A DNA stretch of 64,000 nt from Trueperella sp. (GTDB taxonomy: Bacteria; Actinomycetota; Actinomycetes; Actinomycetales; Actinomycetaceae): NCBI GenBank assembly GCA_030532125.1, contig JAUNLU010000001.1, positions 1 to 64,000 of the forward strand. The letters run 5' to 3'. A program made the position numbers and the translations under genes. The notes beneath the pieces were generated by a model that worked only from the letters and a program-made list of their open reading frames with translations, made no database searches and had not been told where the DNA came from. The number at the start of each line of letters is the position of its first letter. Position 1 is the first letter of the stretch. Positions 1-8,062 of the stretch are shown here, piece by piece.

Positions 1-504
1 CGCTGCGCCTCACGCAACCGCTGGGAATCAGTTCAGATTCCTCCTGATAGACTTCTTTTGTTATTCGCCTAGTTCTGGGCGGCGCTGGGAATCAGTTCAG
101 ATTCCTCCTGATAGACTTCCGTCAGGATAGACACCGCAATCGCCTACCGCTGGGAATCAGTTCAGATTCCTCCTGATAGACTTCGGCAGCCAGGCGCACC
201 CACCACAGAGACGCTGGGAATCAGTTCAGATTCCTCCTGATAGACTTCTCGGCGTGTGGGTTTGTTGGGTTTGAATGCTGGGAATCAGTTCAGATTCCTC
301 CTGATAGACTTCTGTCCGTGTGAAATCAAAACTCATCCGCGCTGGGAATCAGTTCAGATTCCTCCTGATAGACTTCATTACGCATATTCTGGCGTGGTTT
401 ATACGCTGGGAATCAGTTCAGATTCCTCCTGATAGACCTCATACGCGAGGACTAACGCTCATGCCACTGCTGGGAATCAGTTCAGATTCCTCCTGATAGA
501 CTTC
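1..504 (+). CRISPR. Type II-C CRISPR array, left end cut by the window edge
   Basis: Eight complete copies of a 36-base repeat start at 20, 84, 149, 213, 277, 341, 405 and 469. They are separated by seven unique spacers of 28 bases (29 for the one at 120-148). Bases 1-19 are the tail of a further spacer, so the array continues to the left. The repeat begins GCTGGGAATCAGTTC and ends TGATAGACTTC. All copies are identical except 405-440, which has T to C at 438. The polarity is set by the tracrRNA anti-repeat near 5186-5200, which pairs with the first 15 bases of the plus-strand repeat; crRNA is therefore read left to right. The variant repeat lies near the right end, which fits the leader-distal end, so the leader should lie outside the window to the left. 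Transcription would converge on the 3' end of cas2. Type II is assigned from the neighbouring cas9. Confidence 0.98.
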
Positions 505-553
505 AGGAGGAAACTTTTTCCTTGCAATTATGCCAATTACTGGTAGTTTTGCG

Positions 554-874
554 TTAAAAAAATGCTAGTTGAGTGGGCTTTTCTTCCGGATTTTCCACTG
601 CTGCATTAAATATTCTGATAGTGGATGCCCATTGGATATCAGTAACATGCATCAATCTAACTTCTCCCTGCGGTGGCACTCCAGCTCGAATAAGATTCAC
701 TGCCCGTTGGGTTAGCACTCCTGCAGGAGAATATTTCGCATATACCGAGTACTGGGTGCGCACAAATCCGCAATCTAAAAGTAAATTTCTGAAACCGGTA
801 TATGCACGCCGCTGCTCCGCTGTTTGGGTGGGAAGATCAAACATAACCAGGCACCACATAGGATCAGCCGGCAT
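554..874 (-). CDS. cas2: CRISPR-associated endonuclease Cas2
   Basis: A 106-residue protein of normal Cas2 size. The N-terminal strand reads MWCLVMFDLP, the typical Cas2 ferredoxin-fold strand ending in the conserved acidic residue. Cas2 forms the central dimer of the Cas1-Cas2 spacer integration complex. The chosen ATG at 874 overlaps the end of cas1 by 11 bases; a second ATG five codons in is possible. It is the last gene of the cas9-cas1-cas2 operon, and its stop lies 49 bases from the final repeat. No csn2 or cas4 follows, which points to subtype II-C. If Cas1 is impaired (see cas1), this intact protein would have no working partner unless one is encoded elsewhere. Confidence 0.93.
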   Translation of the reverse strand: MPADPMWCLVMFDLPTQTAEQRRAYTGFRNLLLDCGFVRTQYSVYAKYSPAGVLTQRAVNLIRAGVPPQGEVRLMHVTDIQWASTIRIFNAAVENPEEKPTQLAFF

Positions 875-1748
875 CAGCCAACCCCTCCCAAATTGGCACC
901 GTTAAGAATTTAGAATCTCCTTCCACATACTTGGCATAAGTCTGCGCAAACTCCTCAAACACAGTTGGAATAGTGTAGCCATTCGCAGTGAATACCGTTG
1001 TGGCCGCCGCTACCAGAGCTTTACGGGTATCGCCGTCTTCCATATGTGAATCTGAGGGCAATTGAGCGACCCGGGCATCAACTGCTGGCCGAAGAGGTTC
1101 AATTAGATCATCCACTAAGGCAAAATTATTGCTCCGCCCGCTATGAAACACTCCCAGAGATGGCGCTAAACCAGCAGCTAGCACTGCCCTAATGCCATAG
1201 CCACGCAAAATGGTATAGGCATAATCAAGCTGCGCGTTTCTAGAACTAGAAAGTTTACCTTGACCATTCCCCGGAATCCGGGTGAACTCCTCTCCACCCC
1301 ACAGGTTCTTCCAATAGAATTTTGCAGCACGCGCTTCCAAATTACCTGGATCGCCAGACTTTACTGCTCTGGACAGCGCCGCAAGCTCCGCTGCCCGCCC
1401 TGGATTAATCTCCTTTAGGGTATTTGCTTGCCCTAAAATTTTGGCAGCAATAATTTTGCCCCAGGCATTTTTCTTCCGCGGAACAGATAGCTCTGCTTGT
1501 GCCCGATGGCGGGCCCCTACCCTGCTGTGCTCACGCATTCCATACACAGCACCAATAGGCACCCCTTTCCAATCACAAAATACTGCTGCAACGTCATACT
1601 TCATCAATTGGTACATTGCACCAGCAGAAAACCGAGTTCCCGTACCTACTAAAATCACTGCCACATCTTCCAGCGGCACTTCAACAGCAGCAGTTTCTTG
1701 TGGGCAAATTCTGATTGCTCCTCGCGCAGATTTAATGTCTCCTTGCAT
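864..1748 (-). CDS. cas1: CRISPR integrase Cas1, frame interrupted near its N-terminus
   Basis: The open frame gives 294 residues with clear Cas1 features: a beta-rich N-terminal part (VEVPLEDVAVILV), then the helical domain with the metal-binding set, a Glu in NLEARAAKFYW, a His in LGVFHSGRSN and acidic residues in VDDLIEPLRPAVD. Cas1 integrates new spacers together with Cas2. The start at 1748 is doubtful. Reading the same frame upstream gives ATG at 1784, only 2 bases after the cas9 stop, then MAVKWRVLD, then TGA at 1757-1755, then two codons and the ATG at 1748. WRxxD is the usual first strand of Cas1, so the ancestral start was almost surely 1784 and a nonsense mutation or sequence error sits at codon 10. 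A shortened protein could still be made by re-initiation at 1748, without the first strand. No good ribosome-binding site precedes 1748. Confidence 0.85.
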   Translation of the reverse strand: MQGDIKSARGAIRICPQETAAVEVPLEDVAVILVGTGTRFSAGAMYQLMKYDVAAVFCDWKGVPIGAVYGMREHSRVGARHRAQAELSVPRKKNAWGKIIAAKILGQANTLKEINPGRAAELAALSRAVKSGDPGNLEARAAKFYWKNLWGGEEFTRIPGNGQGKLSSSRNAQLDYAYTILRGYGIRAVLAAGLAPSLGVFHSGRSNNFALVDDLIEPLRPAVDARVAQLPSDSHMEDGDTRKALVAAATTVFTANGYTIPTVFEEFAQTYAKYVEGDSKFLTVPIWEGLADAG

Positions 1749-1786
1749 GGAAGATCAATCCAGAACTCGCCACTTAACTGCCATAG

Positions 1787-4700
1787 TTACGAAAACTTTT
1801 GCGATATCGGCAGGCCATTTGCAGAAGATAATCGCTCTCTACCTAACGCATCACGTTGTACTTTGCGCACTGCCACATTGGTAAATAACTTATCGACAGA
1901 AAGACGCAGGCCTTTATTACCAAATACCTTTTTAGTTTCTTCCGATACGTCTACAGTAGGTAGCCCCTCTCTAGCCAACAGCCTAGGGCGAACATTTATT
2001 CTTGAAGAATCCTCAAATCCAACTACTACCCAACGCTTTGTACCCGGGAAATCTTCCAAGAACTTCCCTACCCCTCCAGATTTCAATGATTCCGAACTTA
2101 AATCCATTTCCAGTTCATTCCTATAAACTAGCCACCCCCGATACTCTGCAGAGCCATTGAGAATAGCTTTTCTAACCTTGGAATTCGCATTGCGCATACT
2201 TATCGATTGCGGCGGCAATTCCACAGCGAACAGATCCTCTGCCCGATAGGGCAGCAGGTCATGCGCAAATACCCGCACCATCCCATAACTAGGTTTCTTG
2301 CCGTTTATTCGATAAATCCGAGCGTGATGAATTGAGTTCCCAACTAGCGCATAGCCCTCCCGCACTGGGATAGCAGCAACTTGCTTAGGCAAAATCGGCA
2401 GCAGGTCATCAGCTTTGTACCAGGTGTTTTTCACTCTGATTTCTCGACTGGGATTAGCTGGCAATCCCAACTTTGCATCGAAGTCTGGTGCTTTAGTTAA
2501 CGCCACCCATAGCTGTGGGTACAGAGCCCGATCAATTTCAGCTAAACTCCAGGCATCGCCTAACCGCTTATCCACAGTTGGACTAATAGTTGCTTTGTGT
2601 GCAGCTCCGTTACCAAGGCGAAGCCGGATATTCTCCATCACTGGAATTTCATCATTTAGCAGAGCTTGATTGAACAGTACTTCCAGCTTATTCATCGTAT
2701 TGAGCCATTCCCCAAATCTGACTCTATTTTCCGCGCTATCACCGCGGTAGTCTTTCCAGGTGGGCCGCACGCGGCGTACTTGTTCCGAACTGCGGATCTC
2801 ACTCCGCTCCACCAGTACTTGAGCTGCCTTCTGCCGCATCAGTGCTACTACCGCTGCGTCTAATGCATGGTGACGGCGATCCAGCCTAGTCTTACCAGGC
2901 CCGCCAATAAATTGGATCTTAGACTCTAGCCCGGAAGCTTTACGAGCTTCCGAAGTTATGAATCCACGGAAAACTCCTACTTTCGTATCAGCACCCAGCT
3001 GCCCGTAATGCGACTTAACTCTATGCGCCAGTTCGCGCGCCATCCACGCCACTGACTCAATGGACCGACTATCAATCGCTTCATCTTCTGAAGTCCTAAC
3101 CAACCGCTCGATCACATCTTTTTTGAAATTCCTATTCTGAATCCTGGTCAGCCCGTCGTCGTCAATCCAAGAACGCACCCGCTGCACTGCTTCGGCAACA
3201 CTGACGCCAGGAATATCAGCGCGTGCCGCCCAAACAGCAAATGGGATATTGCTCTTCGCTCGATTGCATCTCACACAGGTAGCTACCAGGTTTGCTCTGG
3301 AATTAGTGGACCCCGGCCCTTTTCGCGGAACGATATGGTCCATTTCGCAAGTTTGATAGGTGATGGGATCCCCGCAGTAGGCGCACTCGCAGTTCTGCCT
3401 GCGTACCGCTAAATACCTAGTGATATCGCTACGCCGCATATCCGTTATTCCCCACCGGCTATTGGCTTCAGCTACCACTTTGCGGTTGCGTTTGGCTCGT
3501 TTCTTAAGATCACTCTCATATTCCCGAACTAGGCGCTTAGAGCTGAATCCATCCCGCACATGTTCAATGTTTACCCGAACTGGTGCGCCCCACTGGCTTT
3601 CTGCCGCCTGCAGCCAGCGCGCCACGATTTTGAGCACACGATCAACTGCCGGGTTACCTACTGGCTCCCCTATAGGATCTGCGCTTGGCGCCCAATCATC
3701 CGATACACCAAACTCCAGTTTCCGAGCTTCGTGTAGGTCAACCGAATCAGCTAACATCCGCTCATTTAGCCGTACAAGCGACTCAACTGAATAGGCTGCG
3801 CGCCCCAATGGCAGCTTAACTGCGTCCAGCTTTTCCAGCACTTCATCACTGGCATCTGCCAAAAATTCTTTAACTGCCTCCGCTCCGGGCTCATCATCGC
3901 TGAGCTCTTCCGCATTAGACAGCGCCAAGATCATTGCGTTTTGTTCTTCTGGAGTAGCTGATTTCCACCAAGCCATCAACGGTTCTATTTCGGACTTCAG
4001 AATGCGCGTATTGGTGACGTTCACGGGTGGGAAAGACGACGCTCTCTCCCCATCAGGGCCTTCTTTAGCAGTTCCTAACAGATCGGTTCGCGCAATCCCG
4101 AGCACTTCCGCTACATCGCTCCAGGTAATTCCGTCGTCAACCCCTGAGTCCATCAAGAAATCAATAACCTGGTTTTTCTCTGCTGCAGTCAGAGTCCGTC
4201 GCCCCTGCTCCGCATCTCTAATCCGCAGATTCGCCACCACGGTGATAATGCGGTACCGCTGGAACTCTAAATGAGCCTTTAACGCTCTGGGATACTTGCC
4301 CTGTCCGGGAAGTTCATCCTTTTTAACCCGACTCTTTTGCTTACCCTTTGGGCTTTCGGACGCGAAAACCAGATCTATGATCTGGTTCGCAAATTCTCTA
4401 TCCAGCCCTTGAACTTCCGCTATCTTCAAGATCTCGGTGGCATTATCTGACTGCAATAGCTTGCCGCCAATACCACCCTGTTTCTCACGATTAGTTCTAA
4501 GCCGCACCGCCGGGGATAACCCTGCTTCGACTACCACTTGCGCTGGAGTCTCCCCACCAGAAAACACCACGCCCGAGATCTCGGTAACACTCTGTTTCAG
4601 GTTTTCGAAAAATTCGCTTGGTTCAGCTTTGCGGTGCAAAGTTTCAATCCGCTGATACGGGTTACGCCACCCCCGATGCCGCGCAATATGCCGGATAGCA

Positions 4701-5077
4701 ACTGACAGCGCCACCTGCTGCGTATCGCCTGCTAGCTTTTCAGTGGCGAGCTGAGCTCGTATCTTCCACGGCATATAGGGATCAGCAAATTCACCATGAT
4801 CCACGATTGGCCAGCCCCACTCGGAAATCTTCTTATCCAGGGCTTCAAGGCGCCGCCGACGCCGGCGCACTAAACGCCTGGTTCTACGTGCCACTCCGGA
4901 AGAAGCCAGCCGCGTCACTGCATCTTCAGCTTGCTCTGGATCGACTCCTGAATCGTGGATAAATACCACCGAATTCAATATCCGTATCGGGTGATCTTTT
5001 TCGTCCAGCTCAATAGCTGCGAGCCCTACCGAATTAGTGCCTACATCGATGCCGGCACTGTACGTTTTTAAATTCAT
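1787..5077 (-). CDS. cas9: Type II-C CRISPR effector nuclease Cas9
   Basis: A 1096-residue RNA-guided DNA endonuclease of the small II-C type. RuvC-I is GIDVGTNSVGLA with D11 catalytic; the Arg-rich bridge helix follows at about 64-77 (RRTRRLVRRRRRR); RuvC-II has E505 in VNIEHV. The HNH domain has H581 in MDHIVPR and two CxxC pairs (C565/C568 and C601/C604) that should bind zinc. RuvC-III is DRRHHALDAAVV with H737 and D740. The length and residue spacing are very close to those remembered for A. naeslundii Cas9 (about 1101 residues, zinc in HNH). All catalytic residues are present, so the nuclease looks active. The C-terminal PAM-interacting region is variable and the PAM cannot be read from the sequence. 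It is the first gene of cas9-cas1-cas2; the 5' leader is short, without an evident Shine-Dalgarno sequence. Confidence 0.98.
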   Translation of the reverse strand: MNLKTYSAGIDVGTNSVGLAAIELDEKDHPIRILNSVVFIHDSGVDPEQAEDAVTRLASSGVARRTRRLVRRRRRRLEALDKKISEWGWPIVDHGEFADPYMPWKIRAQLATEKLAGDTQQVALSVAIRHIARHRGWRNPYQRIETLHRKAEPSEFFENLKQSVTEISGVVFSGGETPAQVVVEAGLSPAVRLRTNREKQGGIGGKLLQSDNATEILKIAEVQGLDREFANQIIDLVFASESPKGKQKSRVKKDELPGQGKYPRALKAHLEFQRYRIITVVANLRIRDAEQGRRTLTAAEKNQVIDFLMDSGVDDGITWSDVAEVLGIARTDLLGTAKEGPDGERASSFPPVNVTNTRILKSEIEPLMAWWKSATPEEQNAMILALSNAEELSDDEPGAEAVKEFLADASDEVLEKLDAVKLPLGRAAYSVESLVRLNERMLADSVDLHEARKLEFGVSDDWAPSADPIGEPVGNPAVDRVLKIVARWLQAAESQWGAPVRVNIEHVRDGFSSKRLVREYESDLKKRAKRNRKVVAEANSRWGITDMRRSDITRYLAVRRQNCECAYCGDPITYQTCEMDHIVPRKGPGSTNSRANLVATCVRCNRAKSNIPFAVWAARADIPGVSVAEAVQRVRSWIDDDGLTRIQNRNFKKDVIERLVRTSEDEAIDSRSIESVAWMARELAHRVKSHYGQLGADTKVGVFRGFITSEARKASGLESKIQFIGGPGKTRLDRRHHALDAAVVALMRQKAAQVLVERSEIRSSEQVRRVRPTWKDYRGDSAENRVRFGEWLNTMNKLEVLFNQALLNDEIPVMENIRLRLGNGAAHKATISPTVDKRLGDAWSLAEIDRALYPQLWVALTKAPDFDAKLGLPANPSREIRVKNTWYKADDLLPILPKQVAAIPVREGYALVGNSIHHARIYRINGKKPSYGMVRVFAHDLLPYRAEDLFAVELPPQSISMRNANSKVRKAILNGSAEYRGWLVYRNELEMDLSSESLKSGGVGKFLEDFPGTKRWVVVGFEDSSRINVRPRLLAREGLPTVDVSEETKKVFGNKGLRLSVDKLFTNVAVRKVQRDALGRERLSSANGLPISQKFS

Positions 5078-5095
5078 GGAAATATAGTAACCGAA

Positions 5096-5125
5096 ATTTT
5101 AGGTTTGTGTAGCACTTCACACAAA
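5096..5125 (-). promoter_or_regulatory. Putative cas9 promoter with an overlapping dyad
   Basis: On the minus strand, TTGTGT (5119-5124) and TAAAAT (5096-5101) are 17 bases apart and lie just upstream of the cas9 ATG at 5077. This would leave an untranslated leader of only about a dozen bases. An inverted repeat, TTTGTGT at 5104-5110 and ACACAAA at 5119-5125, spans the spacer and the -35 hexamer, so a repressor site is possible. It also lies just beyond the tracrRNA terminator and could simply be a second hairpin of that RNA. The promoter is inferred by eye only. Confidence 0.45.
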
Positions 5126-5215
5126 AAGATAGGGCGCCTTACGGCGCCCTATGGAGCATTCAGCATCTCAAACACGGAGACCCTTACTGAGAATCAGTTC
5201 CCTTTCAGTGTGGCA
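5123..5215 (-). ncRNA. tracrRNA (anti-repeat plus intrinsic terminator)
   Basis: Plus-strand bases 5186-5200 read ACTGAGAATCAGTTC, matching the first 15 bases of the CRISPR repeat at 13 positions. The two differences give G-U pairs in RNA, so a minus-strand transcript would pair with the repeat over 15 bases without a break. Downstream on the minus strand come a linker and a strong hairpin (AGGGCGCC at 5131-5138, GGCGCCCT at 5143-5150, loop of four) followed by a T-rich run (5123-5129), a textbook intrinsic terminator. This is the layout of a II-C tracrRNA, the RNA that pairs with pre-crRNA and binds Cas9. The 5' end is uncertain; a weak -35/-10 pair may lie near 5225-5250. It is transcribed in the same direction as cas9 and ends just before the cas9 promoter. 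Confidence 0.9.
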
Positions 5216-5342
5216 CATTGTTTTACCCAGCGCAACGCCCTTATCGAAACTTACCTACTAAATGGCACACTCCCCCTATTTAGCAACCGTCATGCAAACA
5301 TAGCTATATACCAAGGCTGCCTACTGAGCGAGGAGAATCCAC

Positions 5343-5963
5343 ATGGGACACATGAAAGAAAAGATGCACACCGGGGAGCTGTACCTCCCCACCGATCCGG
5401 AGATCATGGCATGGCAGACCGAACGCCTTGAGCTACTGTATGAATTCAACTCAACCCGCCCTACCGAAAGCACAAAACGGAATTCACTCCTCCAGGAGAT
5501 GTTTGCTGAGATTGGGCCGGGGTGTTATATCGAGCCACCGTTTTACTCGAATTTCGGCGGAGCCCATGTGCACTTCGGCAAGAATATCTACGCGAATTTC
5601 AATCTAACTTTGGTTGATGACACCCATATTTATGTTGGGGACTACACCATGTTCGGACCGAACGTAACGGTTGCCACTGCTGGTCACCCAATTTTGCCGG
5701 AACTGCGCGAAAAGGCATACCAGTATAATTTTCCAGTGCATATTGGCCGCAATTGCTGGATTGGTGCCGGAGCCATCATCCTGCCGGGAATCACCATCGG
5801 CGACAACGTAGTAGTAGGGGCGGGAAGTGTCATCACCAAAGATCTGCCATCCGATGTAGTAGCAGTTGGCAACCCCGGAAAAATTTTACGCACAGTTAAT
5901 GAACATGACGCAATCTATTATTTTAGAAATAGGAAGATTGACTACTCCAGTATTGCTGACTAG
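5343..5963 (+). CDS. maa: Maltose/galactoside-type sugar O-acetyltransferase
   Basis: A 206-residue hexapeptide-repeat acetyltransferase of the Maa/LacA/NodL group, which moves acetyl from acetyl-CoA to a sugar hydroxyl in the cytoplasm. The N-terminal part (KEKMHTGELYLPTDPE, then a helical region to about 55) is the typical Mac domain. A left-handed beta-helix follows, with many I/V-G-x repeats (IGRNCWIGAGAIILPGITIG). The catalytic His is in TAGHP. AGGAG at 5331-5335 lies seven bases before the ATG and supports this start, although other Met codons follow closely. It is transcribed away from the CRISPR locus. The true sugar substrate cannot be told. Confidence 0.9.
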   Translation: MGHMKEKMHTGELYLPTDPEIMAWQTERLELLYEFNSTRPTESTKRNSLLQEMFAEIGPGCYIEPPFYSNFGGAHVHFGKNIYANFNLTLVDDTHIYVGDYTMFGPNVTVATAGHPILPELREKAYQYNFPVHIGRNCWIGAGAIILPGITIGDNVVVGAGSVITKDLPSDVVAVGNPGKILRTVNEHDAIYYFRNRKIDYSSIAD

Positions 5964-6039
5964 CTAGGGCTTTGCCCCCTCACCCACACTGCCCACTATC
6001 TAGCAAGCACCCAAACCTGAAATCTAATAAGGAGAAGCG

Positions 6040-6642
6040 ATGGGCAACCCCGTAGCAGAGGGCGTAGCAGTAGCGTTTTCAGCTATGACGCTGCTCGCAC
6101 TCGGCGGCAACATTTTTGGGCCGCTCACCACCACAGACTCAGGAAAGAAATACGCCGTCACCCGCATCTCCACCACTTTGTCCTTATACGGGCTAGCGGG
6201 TATTTTTTACACAACACTGTTCTGGATTGCACCGTGGGATCTTCCCAGCCTAGCCACCCTATTGCTCCGCGCACTCGGCACCTTGCTGTTCATAGCATTA
6301 ACCTTATGGATCGTGCAGAAAATCTTCCGATACTGGGCAACTCTCCACAATGGCACCCGGAAATCTCGCGGTGAACTCATCGGCTACCGGATAGACAATC
6401 ACGAAGCTGGGAATCTTTGCACGCTAACCATCCGGATCGACGGCGCTGCAGAGCAATACGACGTCGCCCGCGAGCTATATCTACAGGTTCGCGAGCACAT
6501 CCCCGAACTCCCCCACTACGCAAACATAATTGGCATAACGGAAGGGCGGCTCCCACAGCCCTATCCGGTTTTAGTAGAGTTCTATCCTGGCTGGACGACG
6601 CTAAAGGACGTGACGTTATATGGCAATCAAAACTCTCGATGA
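6040..6642 (+). CDS. Membrane protein of unknown function
   Basis: A 200-residue protein preceded by AAGGAG six bases before the ATG. About three hydrophobic segments are seen at roughly residues 8-27, 44-66 and 70-98. They are followed by a soluble C-terminal half of about 100 residues with mixed beta/helical character (GELIGYRIDNHEAG, then LTIRIDGAAEQYDV), likely cytoplasmic or cell-wall facing. No family was recognised. The next gene overlaps its end by 23 bases, so the two are probably co-transcribed. Confidence 0.75.
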   Translation: MGNPVAEGVAVAFSAMTLLALGGNIFGPLTTTDSGKKYAVTRISTTLSLYGLAGIFYTTLFWIAPWDLPSLATLLLRALGTLLFIALTLWIVQKIFRYWATLHNGTRKSRGELIGYRIDNHEAGNLCTLTIRIDGAAEQYDVARELYLQVREHIPELPHYANIIGITEGRLPQPYPVLVEFYPGWTTLKDVTLYGNQNSR

Positions 6643-7009
6643 ATTTCTCGCCACCATTCCGGCGGTGGAAAATCGGCAGCGCATGGTCGAAGTGCTGGAC
6701 TGGGTGCAACAGCAGTACCCGGAATTAGAGCTGCGCCTGGCGTGGAATCAGCCCATGTTCACCCACCACGGCACGTTCATTATCGGGTTCTCCGTGGCCG
6801 CTAAACACATAGCAATGGCACCAGAACAAGCCACTATGGCTCATTTTGCACCGGTGCTCGAAGAGCGCGGAGCGGACTACGGCAAAATGCTGGTACGCCA
6901 GCCCTGGAACCAGCCTTTCGATTTTGACCTCGCCGCCATGTTCATTGACTACCAGCTAGCAACCAAAGCTGCCGTAACCAGCTTCTGGCGCCCCAAAGCA
7001 GCAGAATAG
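6620..7009 (+). CDS. DUF1801 / YdhG-type iron chaperone-like protein
   Basis: A 129-residue protein that starts inside the end of the preceding membrane protein gene. The pattern (LDEFLATIPAVENRQRM, LAWNQPMFTHHGTFIIGFSV, KHIAMAPEQ) is typical of the DUF1801 fold, a small frataxin-like alpha/beta protein. Some members (Bacillus Fra/YdhG) have been described as iron chaperones; most are uncharacterised. The assignment is to the fold only and iron handling is not shown here. The 23-base overlap suggests translational coupling. Confidence 0.75.
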   Translation: MAIKTLDEFLATIPAVENRQRMVEVLDWVQQQYPELELRLAWNQPMFTHHGTFIIGFSVAAKHIAMAPEQATMAHFAPVLEERGADYGKMLVRQPWNQPFDFDLAAMFIDYQLATKAAVTSFWRPKAAE

Positions 7010-7086
7010 CACCCGGCCATCTCAGGAAAGACGGGCCCCTCCCCCTCCCCTAGGAAGACGGCATCCCAGAAATAAGCACTACGGCG

Positions 7087-8007
7087 TCACCCCCGAAAGC
7101 GACGCGCCGCCTGCGACTGCGCCGCATAGTCCGCCGGGTCATCTGGGTAGCCCACTGCCACTAAAGTCAGTGGATGAGGCGGCGCCACAATAACTTGCCC
7201 ATCTCGCGAGCGCTCCAGCAGCCGTTGGCGTGGCCAATCTTCACTGCGTGCCCCGCGCCCCACTGCAATGAGCGTGCCCATGAGCGTGCGCACCTGCGAA
7301 TGGCAAAATGCGTCCGCGCACACTTGCCCAACTATCACTGCCCCGCTCGTCTTTCCCTCAGGCACTGCCCCGGTGGCATCTCCCGGCGCCACACCCGGCT
7401 GAGTTGCTGGAACGAATTCACATTGCAACAGGGTGCGCACCGTAGAAGCGCCCGGCCGAGGTTTACAGAAACTCAGGAAATCATGCTCTCCCAGCAGCGG
7501 CTGCGCCGCCCGGTTCATTGCCGCCACATCCAGCATTTCGGGCAGCCACAGCGTATCGTGCCGCAGCGGATCCCAGGCAGCTACTCCAGCCGCGATCCGA
7601 TAGGTGTAGGCCCGCCATAAAGCCGAGAATCTAGCATCAAAATCCTGCGGCACCTGTTGCACCCTCCGTACCACCACCGGAGTATAGCCACGCTGTTGGT
7701 CACCGGTATTGAGCTCCCGGGCCAATACCGCATTTAGCCGCCCAGCGAGCGCATACCCCGGTTCGATATCACTGCGCCCAGGTAGCGCCGCCCAAGCTGC
7801 AGCAGAAATATCACCGTGGGCCACCTGACCGCGGGCGTGCACTCCGGCGTCAGTCCGCCCAGCAACTGTCAACGCAACAGGCTCTCGTAAAACGGTTGCT
7901 AGCGCCGTCTCTAGCACTCCCTGCACGGTACGCAAACCGGGCTGCGCCGCCCAGCCGTGGAAGCGGGCGCCGTCATAGGAAATATCTAGCCGGATGCGGA
8001 TTGTCAT
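7087..8007 (-). CDS. truA: tRNA pseudouridine(38-40) synthase TruA
   Basis: Converts uridines 38-40 of the tRNA anticodon arm to pseudouridine. The start MTIRIRLDISYDG at 8007 is the family's normal N-terminus; an upstream in-frame ATG at 8034 would add nine residues not seen in the family. The catalytic Asp lies in AGRTDAGVHARGQ, and the RNA-binding core follows (FCKPRPGAST). At 306 residues the protein is slightly longer than the E. coli enzyme because of an inserted Gly/Ala/Pro-rich loop near residues 205-220. In many actinobacteria truA follows rplQ; here it is separated from it by a transporter operon and sits on the same strand. Confidence 0.95.
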   Translation of the reverse strand: MTIRIRLDISYDGARFHGWAAQPGLRTVQGVLETALATVLREPVALTVAGRTDAGVHARGQVAHGDISAAAWAALPGRSDIEPGYALAGRLNAVLARELNTGDQQRGYTPVVVRRVQQVPQDFDARFSALWRAYTYRIAAGVAAWDPLRHDTLWLPEMLDVAAMNRAAQPLLGEHDFLSFCKPRPGASTVRTLLQCEFVPATQPGVAPGDATGAVPEGKTSGAVIVGQVCADAFCHSQVRTLMGTLIAVGRGARSEDWPRQRLLERSRDGQVIVAPPHPLTLVAVGYPDDPADYAAQSQAARRFRG

Positions 8008-8062
8008 ATTGGCATCATCGCACATCCACCCCACCCGAAAAAGTATTTGCTAACGTCATGCT

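Noticed and set aside
1..504. Self-targeting spacers
   Set aside because: No spacer was seen to match another part of this window by eye; a full-genome search was not possible.
1755..1757. TGA in cas1 read as an amino acid through genome-wide recoding
   Set aside because: TGA is an ordinary stop elsewhere in the window, for example at the ends of rpsE and rpmC.
5078..5260. Long tracrRNA form that guides Cas9 to its own promoter
   Set aside because: No stretch upstream of the anti-repeat was seen to match the cas9 promoter.
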